This document shows positions 13,679 through 23,259 of a DNA stretch of 64,000 bases, in pieces. This stretch comes from Burhinus oedicnemus (lineage: Eukaryota > Chordata > Aves > Charadriiformes > Burhinidae), in NCBI GenBank assembly GCA_008921705.1, contig VFFE01007645.1, forward strand, positions 1,235,853 to 1,299,852, given 5' to 3'. Under the pieces are notes generated by a model that worked only from the letters and a program-made list of their open reading frames with translations, was not told where the DNA came from and searched no databases. Position numbers and translations under genes: made by a program. The first letter of the stretch is position 1. Every line of letters starts with the position of its first letter.

Positions 13679-15257
13679 TTACAACTTTTCAGGTTTTGCT
13701 TCCGATTTCTCATCTATCAGATCTTTAAATCCCAATTTTTCCAGTGGTTCATTAGCCATAAGTTGCCTAAGTCAAAAACAATAAAACAACAAAAACATTA
13801 TGCAGAACAGAGTCTATAACTAAGAGAATAACAGCATTTTCTGTTTCACTTAGTATTATTTATCCTAAAGAAATCCAAGACGTCCATAGGGAGTGACTGC
13901 CGCTCAGCAAAGCCTCAGAAACTTCAGTTTTGGGAAAGCAGCATTCAGGGATACTTTTTTTTCTTAACAGCAGTTTTCCAATTAAATGTGTTTCATGATA
14001 TTAGATACTGAATAAGAGTTTCCTCAGAAACTGACCCAACTCTTGGCTATCTTTAACTAACAGATTGCATACGAGCTTCCTAAAGTTCTATTTGTGCCAT
14101 TTACCAGATTTTTAAGCAAATGTGGTTTAGAACAGCATTCGTAGTGCCACTATACTTTGCTGTATTGATTTTCAAATTCTTTTTGATTTGCAACCTTCCT
14201 CATCACCAGCCCGTGCAGTGTATATACAAGCATCCTTGTATTTAAGCGCACTTAACGCCCTTTGTGCATTTCCCAGTGAGCTCCCTGACTCATCACAGAA
14301 CAGAAAGCATTGCAAAGCAATGCAGGAATGGAAACATCCCTAGAAAACCAACCACTGCTTTTTTCACTTGAAGTGAGGAACAAGTTAAACTTCTAACTAT
14401 AGCTAGGAAAAAAAAACCAAACCCAAACAAAACACTCCACATATTGAGAAAGACAGCTGTGCGCAGTGGAAGTTGGCCAGCTCTCACAGTTATCACACCC
14501 TTCAGGCCGGATATCTACACCACATCAAGAACATAACCCAAGTAAACTGCTGATGCCACAAAAGACATCTGCTTCTTACAGAGACACAAACTTCCTGCAC
14601 GAAGAATCAAGAAGAAAATATTACTATTAGACAGAAATTTTTCACTCTGAGGGTGGTGAGACCCTGGCCGGGGTTGCCCAGAGCAGCTGTGGTTGCCCCA
14701 TCCCTGAAGGTGTTCAAGGCCAGGTTGGACGGGGCTTTGAGCAACCAGGTCTAGTGGGAGGTGTCCCTGCCCATGGCAGGGGGCTGGAACTAGGTGATCT
14801 TTAAGGTCCCTTCCAACCAAAACCGCTCGATGATTCATGAACGCCTCCACCGCGGGTTCCCCTCCCCTGCCCGCAAAGGCAGCCCCCGCCGCCGGGCCGG
14901 GCCGTGCCCCGGGGTACCACTTGCCTCTCCATGCGGCACTCCAGGTAGGCCATGGCGCGCTGGCGGCAGGCCCCGCTCTCGTAGCCGCTGTCGCGGAGAC
15001 ACTCCATGAAGCGCTCCTTGAAGGCGCTGCACTCCCCTGCAAGAGACAGCGAGGGCCGCGCTACCGCCGGGCTCGGGCGGCGGCCCCGGGCCCGCGGCCC
15101 CCTGACCCGCCCCGCGGAGAGCTGAGGGGAGGCTCGGCGCTAGGCCGCGGGGAGGCCAGGCCCGCCTTACCGCACCGAAATGATCCAGCGGGAAGGCGCC
15201 CTTGTCCGGCGGCCGCGGCTTGAAGCTCTTGCTGCCGAAGTTCATGGCGGTGGACAT
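13679..15257 (-). CDS. COX19: COX19, cytochrome c oxidase copper assembly factor (3 exons)
   Basis: COX19 is a small soluble protein of cytosol and mitochondrial intermembrane space. It takes part in copper delivery and redox signalling (with COX11 and SCO1) during complex IV assembly. Exons on the minus strand are 15257-15176, 15036-14925 and 13766-13679, giving 93 aa against about 90 in human. Exon 1 encodes [12 protein letters not shown] followed by PRPPDKG, nearly identical to human. Exon 2 carries both CX9C pairs ([11 protein letters not shown] and [11 protein letters not shown]), the disulfide-bonded CHCH fold imported by MIA40. Exon 3 supplies the tail EPLEKLGF...SEAK. Intron 2 must use a GC-AG pair (AG|GCAAGT) to stay in frame, and intron 1 has two possible donor/acceptor pairs (see findings). 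Intron 2 contains a CR1 copy ending only about 85 bp from exon 2. Start choice rests on the family N-terminus. Confidence 0.93.
14605..14840 (+). mobile_element. CR1 LINE, truncated 3' end copy, in COX19 intron 2
   Basis: The stretch runs from a degenerate start through GAGGGTGGTGAG, CAGAGCAGCTGTGG, GGCAGGGG and AAGGTCCCTTCCAACC, to a terminal ATGATTCATGA resembling the CR1 8-bp 3' repeat. That places its sense strand on plus, opposite to COX19. It is 5'-truncated and non-coding. CR1 is the dominant avian non-LTR retrotransposon, so this also supports the bird assignment. Confidence 0.9.
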
Positions 15258-15391
15258 GTCGCCGGCGGGGAGGTGAGGAGGGGGGGGGGAGGAACGGGAC
15301 ACGGGACCGGGGTCGCTCCGGTCACACACCGGCCGCCGGGGGGAGCCGAACACCGATCGTCGCCAGCGAGCGCCGAGCGCATCGAGCGGGG

Positions 15392-15399
15392 CACGTGAC
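15392..15399. promoter_or_regulatory. E-box (USF/TFE-type) in COX19 promoter
   Basis: CACGTGAC about 135 bp upstream of the COX19 start codon. The CACGTG core is the known site of USF, MYC/MAX and TFE proteins. Occupancy is inferred only. Confidence 0.4.
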
Positions 15400-15437
15400 C
15401 GCTGCCGCTCGGCGGAGGGGGCGGGGCCACGCCTTGG

Positions 15438-15452
15438 CATTGCTATGGCAAC
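15438..15452. promoter_or_regulatory. RFX X-box-like inverted repeat, first copy
   Basis: On the minus strand the site reads GTTGCCATAGCAATG, close to the RFX X-box consensus (GTTGCC-AT-GGCAAC). A second similar element lies about 60 bp upstream. Confidence 0.4.
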
Positions 15453-15503
15453 CGGAGCGCCTCGCTCCCGCGAGAGGGTTGGCCGGGGGCGGAGGAGGGT
15501 GCC

Positions 15504-15517
15504 GTCGCCACGGCGAC
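15504..15517. promoter_or_regulatory. RFX X-box-like inverted repeat, second copy
   Basis: GTCGCCACGGCGAC is two 6-bp inverted arms around a 2-bp centre, the geometry of an RFX X-box, although the arm sequence is only partly consensus. Confidence 0.35.
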
Positions 15518-15546
15518 GCCATAGGGCCGCGCGGGCGGGGGGCGAG

Positions 15547-15554
15547 TGACGTCA
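15547..15554. promoter_or_regulatory. Palindromic cAMP response element
   Basis: TGACGTCA is the full consensus CREB/ATF site and lies inside the CpG island about 290 bp upstream of the COX19 start. CREs in CpG islands are common and often functional; binding here is inferred. Confidence 0.45.
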
Positions 15555-15940
15555 CTGCCACAGGCCCCGCCCACCAGCGCGGGTCACCATGGAGCCGCCG
15601 CCCGCCATGTTGGCCCGGGCTGGCGGGGTCGGTCCCTCCTCCTCGCCGAGCCTTGCACCCGGGGCTCGGCCGGCCTCTGCCACATAAAACGGTTTCTTCT
15701 CATAAAAACCTCGTTCTTTTCCTAATTCACCTCTGAGCTCACCGAATGGGAAGGGCGAGAGCGGTGGGCACGGGCAGCCTGCCTGCTGAGGGGCAGGGAA
15801 AAGCGGTTGGTCCTCGTTCGTTTGGAAATAAGGGGAAAAAGAGCAAAACTGGCATCAGCAAATTTATATGGGATCAGCCTCGCCCGAGTCTCTCCTGTTC
15901 TGCCCAGGAGCTGGCAGGCAGGGCCCAGGTTGTGGGGAAC

Positions 15941-16725
15941 AGAATCACAGAGTGGTTTGGGTTGGAAGGGACCTTAAAGACCATCCAGTCCCACCGCCCT
16001 GCTATGGGCAGGGACACCTCCCACCAGACCAGGTTGCTCCAAGCCCCGTCCAACCTGGCCTTGAACACCTCCAGGGATGGGGCAGCCACAGCTTCTCTGG
16101 GCAACCTGGGCCAGGGTCTCACCACCCTCACAGTCAACAATTTCTTCCTAATGTCTCATCTAAATCTCTCCTCTTCCAGTTTAAAACCGTTCCCCCTTGT
16201 CCTATGGCTCCACTCCCTGATCCAGAGTCCCTCCCCGGCTTTTCTGGAGCCCCTTTAGGGACTGGAAGGGGCTCTAAGGTCTCCCCGGAGCCTTCTCTTC
16301 TCCAGGCTGAACCCCCCCAACTCTCCCAGCCTGTCCTCACAGCAGAGGGGCTCCAGCGCTTGGATCATCTCGGTGGCCTCCTCTGGACCTGCTCCAACAG
16401 GTCCATATCCTCCTTGTGTTGGTGTCCCCAGAGCTGGACACAGTATTCCAGGTGGGGTCTCCCCAGAGCAGAGCAGAGGGGCAGAATCCCCTCCCTGGCC
16501 CTGCTGCCCACGCTGCTGGGGATGCAGCCCGGGATGCGGGGGGCTTTCTGGGCTGCCAGCGCACATTGCCGGCTCATGTTGAGCTTCTCATCCACCAACA
16601 CCCCCAAGTCCTTCTCCTCAGGGCTGCTCTTCATCCATTCTCCGCCCAGCCTGGATTTGTGCTTGGGATTGTCCCAACTCACGTGCAGGACCTTCCACTT
16701 GGCCCTGTTGAACTTCATGAACTTC
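15941..16725 (-). mobile_element. CR1 LINE, 3' portion with ORF2 C-terminal remnant
   Basis: The copy runs on the minus strand. Its 3' end is at the left (AGAATCACAGAGTGGTTTGG, the reverse complement of the CR1 tail) and its truncated 5' end near 16725. Between about 16718 and 16365 the minus strand still codes for the C-terminal end of the CR1 reverse-transcriptase ORF (residues such as FNRAKWKVLHVSWDN and RPHLEYCVQLWG). Stops and frame breaks follow, so it is a dead 5'-truncated copy. The sequence is closely related to the copy at 34398, suggesting the same CR1 subfamily. Confidence 0.93.
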
Positions 16726-19700
16726 CTCCGCCATGAAGAACAAGCTCCTCACCCATCACTGCTGCGCACTGGGCCTTGGCGTACAGACACATTTTCCAGG
16801 ACCCAGCTCTGGCCGGTGGTGCGATACAGAGCCCTGGGGGTCAGCAGGCAGAACTGAGCCCCCCCAGGAGGCAATATCAGCTTTCCATAGAAATCCAGCA
16901 GGATTTTGCAAGAGCCATCCCTGTCCTGCTGCAGTGACATGAACTCCACCACCAGCCGCCTGGGTCGGCAGCAACGGGATTGCTCATCCCTCGTTAATCC
17001 TCACAGTTTAGCGCCCGTGCACAAACCCGATGGGCAGCACCGAGTTATTTTATGCCTCCTACCGGTGACGGGGGAGCAGGCGCCTTCCCACCACGCGGCG
17101 CCAACGCCGATGAGGCCAGTAAAACCAAGCGGTCATGGGCAGATGCTCGGGGAACGGTGAACTTCCAGATCCTCCAGGCAGATAACCAAAACAAACACCC
17201 CTTTTGCCTGCAGGTTTACAGCACGCTCTCTGCAGAGCCTCGGATCTCATCCCGAAAGGAGGATGAGAAATGGTGTTAATTTAACCCGCCCGAGCATTAA
17301 CCGTGGATTGTGCTGTTAGAGTCTTTTTTCTTCTTTGCCCATAGCCACAGTTGGTTTGAGATGGTCTTTCATGTTTTAAGTTGATTTTCTTTTAATTAAA
17401 TGACTGAGATAAGTAGAAGGAATTCGATGCTGGGGAAAAAAAAAAAGAAGAAAGAGCTGCAATTGTTAAGGACAGCCATTATGGAAATATTACCTGCAGC
17501 CCCATTTAAAGAGCGTTTTGTTTATGCTTTGATTGCTTTCTTATTACAGTATTGAAATTGTAAATGGAAAATTACACCATGTTCTATTACATAAGCAACT
17601 GGTTTACACAGCCTGAAATAAAAGGTTGTGTTTATTATGTTTTCAGGCCTATAAACAATAGATGTTTTTTATTATATCGTAAATAGCACTTTTCCACTTG
17701 ACTTCGTTGTAACACTTAACAGTAAAAGGGAGAAACTCCTCCTTCACAAATACGTGCAGCAAACTCTCTCCCAGTCTCAGAGGACTGAGCAGCACAGAAG
17801 CAGCTTTGGTTTATCTGCACAAGTTTAACTGAAGTGTCCAGGCACTTGATTTTAGCAAACTGCCCGAATTATGCTCCTTAGTGTCTGGCACAGTGGTTGA
17901 CTTGCTGATTCCCCATGTGACGAAGGAAGAAATCAAATGCAAAAGATATGCAGGGATCCCACAGTGGAATCATTCCCGAACAGACAGCAACAATCCTATG
18001 CAAAGGCTATATCATCTTGCTGTATTATACTACATCCAAATGTTTTGATTATTTATTAATTAACTCAGTGTCTTTCTTTGGAGTCTTAAATTTCGTAGTT
18101 ACCCAAATTCAGGTCAGGTATAGTAGCAGGTGTTTGGTTATGCTTACTTAATGTTTTTATTGCAAATGTCAGTTGTATCTTCTAGAGTTTCCTTTAAAGG
18201 TACAGTTTGTCTTAGAATCTAATACATGTGCTTTAGCAGTTTAGGATGGATTTTTCCCAAGGAGATCAAATGAAACCCCCATTAGATAATCAGTGTGAAG
18301 AAAAAAAATCTCATTTGCAGATTAAGCCAACCAGTTCCAAAAGAACTGAATAAAACCAGAGCCACAAAGAGCAGTGCCACAAACAGAGAATTAAATGCTT
18401 TTCACATATTATGTTTCAAAGAAGTGAGAGACACTCACGGCACCAGGGAAAACTGAAATAGCTGTTTCAGTAAAACGGTGCCCATTGTAAAGAAAGATCA
18501 GATAATTCATAAAGCATCCAGTGTTTTACAGTATCTCTAGTCTGGCATCCTGAGCCCTCTCCAAAAATTAGAAGGCTCAAATAAGAAGGCTTCCCAAACT
18601 AGGGAAAATCTTGCATCTTCCCCTTTCAAGTTACACAACTTGATAGATTAAAAAAAAAAAAAAATCCTTTGCTTGAATCAGAGCTGTTAGTCATTAATTA
18701 TGGACTAAAGAGTCATTAATTATGGACTAAAGTAACATTTAAAAAATGTTTGCTCTTTTACAATGCTGTCAGATCACACTGAAAACTTACTCCACTATTG
18801 GTGCTTATCCATCAGTTGTACAAATGTGCCTTCAGAAGCAGTTTTTACACACTTAGCATTACTTTTGGAAGCACCAAATTGAATAATATGTCAGAGCAGA
18901 ACCTTTATTCCTTTTTATGGGCAGGGTGAAGTCCAGGACTTTCATTATTTTCTCTCTCTCACCGTGCTGCATCTTTTAAGAGCCCACAGTTTCAAATTAT
19001 CAGGTAGTTAATTTGAAAATAATTTATTGACAAGCCATGAAAGGCTTTGAGTAAAGTCCTAGGGGTTTTTGTAGCTTGACTTGGGATAGCTGTAAGAAAT
19101 TAATCGGTTGAACAAGACCAAGCACATTCAGACGCTGGAATTTGTGCCCTTGAGACTGCTGTTCCCAGCCCAGGCACAGAACACACCTCAGAGAAACATC
19201 CTTCCAGGATCACTCATTCCTCCGCCTCGCCCTCGCCGGGCGAGCACGCCGCCAGCGCTTACAGAAGGTCTCTTGCTACATCACTGCCACAGGCTGTTGT
19301 AAACCATTTTTCTCCCTTTTAATTCAGCTTGCTAGACAAGCAAAAATGCAGAATATTGCCAGAATAGTCTGGGGAACGGGGATTTCTGTTGTGGGTGATT
19401 AATGAAATATTATTGTTTTGCACTTACAGAGAAATCATAGTTTCATGCCAGTAAGGTCAGGGCCTTAATATGTTATGTGCTCTACAAAGATGTACAGAAT
19501 GATAGCTCGTTTTCTGTTACCGCTGAGCCAAAGCCTCATCAGGTTAGAGGGGAACGTGGTAGAAATAGTAACACTGCGCTGAAAGCCAAAGCAAGCCTTT
19601 TTCTCACGTTGCTAATTGCCATTCTGGTATATCGAATCCACATCTCTATCTGCATCAAGACAGGGGGCCCAAAAGTAAGGTGCTGGGACCCTGGCTCTGT

Positions 19701-22700
19701 AGATACCTACCAACTAATCATCCTTCGTGATATGCCCCAAACTGCCCTTGGATTAATGTAATTCCTGCCGTACTGTGTTGAGATAGATTGAAGTTAGAGA
19801 CCCAGAACAAAACGATCCTTGGAGCCATGTCGAGGCATTTGATCTGTGCAGTCATATTTTGAAAATAAATTCTTCATAACTTGATCTGCTCAATACTAAC
19901 TTCCCAGGTCAGGCTGCCTTGGCCTAAGCATGGGGTCTGGAAGGCCATGCTTCTGGCTATAGTCACGATGGATTTTTCTGCAAATATTTTTATAGATATG
20001 CATATTACAAAGTACATTGCCAGCACCAAATCCCAGGATCTCCCATGTATCTTGTCACAGAGTGAGGCTCGTGAAGGAATGACAGCTATTCCGTCTGAGA
20101 ACAAGGCTTTTAAAAGCAACAAAGTTCCTGAGAATGGTTTGTTGCTAAAAGGGGTAAAGGCTTAACACGAGTGGGAAATAGCATCACCTTAGGCTCTGCA
20201 CAGAGACAATGCACTAATGCCATGCATAGATTTTTTTTATTTTCTTCTCCCAGTGACCAGACCCATCATACACAATCCTTCAGCTCAGAGTATGAAAAAC
20301 CCCAAGAATCTTTCATTGAAAATCTGCAGTAAAATATTGATTTTTAAAAGTATTTTTCAGGAGTCTTTCTTCCCAAAGTGGATGTGCAACACGCTCTGAT
20401 TTGACAGATAACTGAAAAGAAATTCAGTACAAGTTATTCATATCAAAATGAGCACAGTGAACACTTGAGATACTGATCGCTCCCCTTTAGAGATCCTATA
20501 GAAATACCGATTTGCGGGATGGGAAGAAGTGGGTGTAATCCAATAAAACAATGCCATAATTAAGAAAAATGGAAAGAGGTCAAAGTCGGAAAGCTTTTGA
20601 TTTCTTTTTGCACTGTCGTTTGTCAAGGTGAGCAAAACCCATTAGCAAGGAGCAGCCCAAGTTTTAACACATCTGAGTCTTTAAAAATGTTAATGTTTAA
20701 TAGGGTGTGCTCATGCTTTATATATCCCTGATAACAATGCACGGGCTGATAGGCATCTCTTGAGGTTGTAAATCAGTTGCAGAGCCTTGCAAGGCACACA
20801 AGCACTTGCTGTTCACTCTCACGGTTTATTATGTTATCAGAGCTCATTGACTGAATTATGGCCTTATAACAGCTCTTTCTCTGCATTATCCTACTGTTAC
20901 TGTACCATTATTAACCTATGTCCCATTAGAAGATTATATGTCCTTCTCCAGATGAGCACACAGAAGTTAGATGACTGTGGCTGTTTAATGTCCAGGCTCA
21001 TTTTCTAGGAGGAGCTGATTATTTCCCTGAGTTATGCCCACAAAGTCGGCTTACCTGAAGACGGTGTCGGTTCTGGCTTGGGCTGGTAGAAAGACAAAGA
21101 CACGTGAGCAGGGAGCAACGTTTTCTCCCCGGTCCTGCGTGGGATGCCTCACCCGCAAGCCAGCATCTCAGCTGTGGGCTGTGTTCAGGATTGCATACTG
21201 GAAGCCAAGGTATGTGAGGAAGAAACGGAGGCGAGGACATCACATCAGTTGTACTTTAAAACTGCCATGATTCCCTCCCACAGGAAAACTCATCTGTCAT
21301 TTCTCACAGTCCAGCAGGTTGCAAGTCCACGGGCTCACTGCTTGAGAAAGGATTTCACCCTGTTTTACCACCAATCTGAAGCTTTAAACAGTCTGAGAGC
21401 CCTTGAGAAGGCACTCCTGCTGTCTGGGGCAGTAGCCAGCTCCACTCCAACAGAGCAGCGGTGGCTGTATGTGAACAGAAACAGTAAATCCCCTCCATCG
21501 GTACCCAACTGTGCCCATGGAGGATTTTTGCCTCACTCTTACTGTATCTTATAAAGTCTCAAGAGTCCCAGCGTTCACACCATTTGCCCAGTGAAGATTC
21601 TGGCAGAACAGGATACTCTTGGAAATGTCTGAGAGAAGAGGGCCCAGACCAGGACCTTCATAGTTGTGCAGCAAATCTTGGCATGGACATCACCATCCAT
21701 TGCCCTTTCTTTGCCCGCCCTGCCTAGCCTTCTTCTGCAGAGAGTAATTCCCCCTTATGAAAAACTCCACTCTTGATAACAAGCCTTGGAGAACAGGCAG
21801 ACGTGCAGGCACCTTTTTCATGTCAATCTAGTTAGAGTTTATTGATTCCCCTTGCCTTCGGCTAATGTACTTTTATTATTATTAATAAATAATCATCATT
21901 TTTCCATCAGTGGAGCCTGCACCCGGGAGCCTTGGAGGATTCTAGCAAAAGTATTATTAAAACTAAAGATTTCTAAAGGGTTGAACAGCAGTCCGGTAAT
22001 CGGATAGAATCTGCAACCGGGGAGCAAAATATCCCCACCTGAGAATACGTGATAGAGCATCAAATTGGCTCCTTCCCCCAGAGCCACCATTTAAAACCAT
22101 GGCCTCCTGTTCATGATCACTTCTGCTTCGTTGTCCTTCCCCGAGGATGCAGAGGGCGCGGGTGGCTCCTGGGGAGCTGTTGCCCGGGCACGCGGGCTCC
22201 TGCGGGACCCTGCCCTGGCACGGGGCATGACTCAGTGCACCGGCAGTGCCGAAGCTGCCGCCCTGTGCTCCTCCTGGCTGGCACCCCCTCTGCAATAGCT
22301 GCCCAGGCAGCCTCCCTCCTCCGTCCTCTGCCTGGCCGGCAGAGCCTGATCCCGGCTCCTCCCAGCTTACAAAGATCCAGGATCTCTTTCCCCGTCTAGG
22401 CAGAAAGATTGCCTGGAGGGGACGGTTTCTCCTAGGGGATTGCATGCATCTGCCCATAAACAGGCAGGAGAGCCGGGAAAGAGTCATCACCAAACTCAGA
22501 GACAGAGATGGACATCCAGGCACACGGTCCTCTGGACAGTAGACTGCAAAACAGTGACTGAAGTGGTTTCAGGGGCATTTTGGGACTGCCGGTAGAGGAT
22601 TTTTGGGACAGAGATCAGTAACAGTATCAGCAATTAAAACACTGTGTTTCTCAAGGCAGTGATTTTATGGGGTGGCAGGAAAGCAATGAGAATCAGAGCT

Positions 22701-23200
22701 GTCACCTGTAAGCAGACCGACTCCCCTCTGCAATCCTGAATTAGCGCATCTTCATGCCACTACTGTTCCAACTCCTCCTTGGTCAGCCTTGTCTTCCCTG
22801 AGGACTTCCGTACCAGCTGCACCCTGGGCCACGCATTATCCTGGGCTTTCCCACCTGCATCCTACTTCCTCCATTGCATCACCAGTGGTCCAGCTGAGTC
22901 CTGTGACCTGGCACCGTGACAGCGAGCCGGCATGGGTCCTGTCTCTTAATTCTGCCCCTGAAATCACGTAGACCACAACATGCCCATAACACAGATTTTC
23001 ACTGGAAAACAGACACCTTGCCCCAGTGTTGTAGATGAAATAGGAGCTCCAGATTAAGATAATCCATGTATCAGAATAAAATAAGGTGCTTTATTTGGCA
23101 GGAAAAAAAGTACATCTGGTCTAAATGGAAGTAAACAAGACCTCAGAGTCCTTTTCTCTGGGTAAAGCCACTTCCCGAGAAGGTGTGTTCAGGCAATGGC
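16726..23200. other. Gene-poor interval between COX19 and the P450 cluster
   Basis: No recognisable exon was found on either strand. The centre (17.3-21 kb) is AT-rich and has a 22-bp tandem duplication at 18689-18732. A more GC-rich patch at about 22.1-22.4 kb gives long open frames on both strands without family resemblance. The right edge merges into the promoter of P450-A. Confidence 0.6.
18689..18732. repeat. Perfect two-copy 22-bp tandem duplication
   Basis: The 22-bp unit (AGTCATTAATTATGGACTAA plus AG) occurs twice with no mismatch, consistent with a recent slippage or repair event in AT-rich intergenic DNA. Confidence 0.9.
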
Positions 23201-23208
23201 AGAAGGGC

Positions 23209-23214
23209 TATAAA
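23209..23214 (+). promoter_or_regulatory. TATA box of P450-A
   Basis: GGGCTATAAAGGG places a canonical TATAAA 46 bp upstream of the ATG at 23260, predicting transcription start near 23240 and a 5' UTR of about 20 nt. This decides the start codon: an in-frame ATG at 23125 lies upstream of the TATA box and would not be in the mRNA. Confidence 0.7.
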
Positions 23215-23259
23215 GGGACCCCAAGATGCTCGTACCCACACTCTGATTTAGACACGGCC

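Larger units (their letters stand above)
14850..15690 (-). promoter_or_regulatory. COX19: CpG-island promoter of COX19
   Basis: A GC- and CpG-dense block covers COX19 exons 1-2 and about 430 bp upstream. Upstream of the start codon (15257) it contains an E-box CACGTGAC at 15392-15399, two RFX X-box-like inverted repeats (15438-15452 and 15504-15517), and a palindromic CRE TGACGTCA at 15547-15554. There is no TATA box. Such islands often fire in both directions; no divergent coding gene is visible to the right. Confidence 0.65.

Noticed and set aside
16365..16718. Minus-strand 117-codon open frame
   Set aside because: It is the decayed C-terminal end of CR1 ORF2, annotated as part of the mobile element and not as a host gene.
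21963..22523. Minus-strand open frame of 186 codons in the GC-rich patch
   Set aside because: No family motif, no splice structure, and comparable frames on the opposite strand; composition explains it.
23125..23259. Upstream in-frame ATG extending P450-A by 45 residues
   Set aside because: It lies upstream of the TATA box at 23209, and the extension would put hydrophilic sequence before the membrane anchor, unlike any CYP2 protein.
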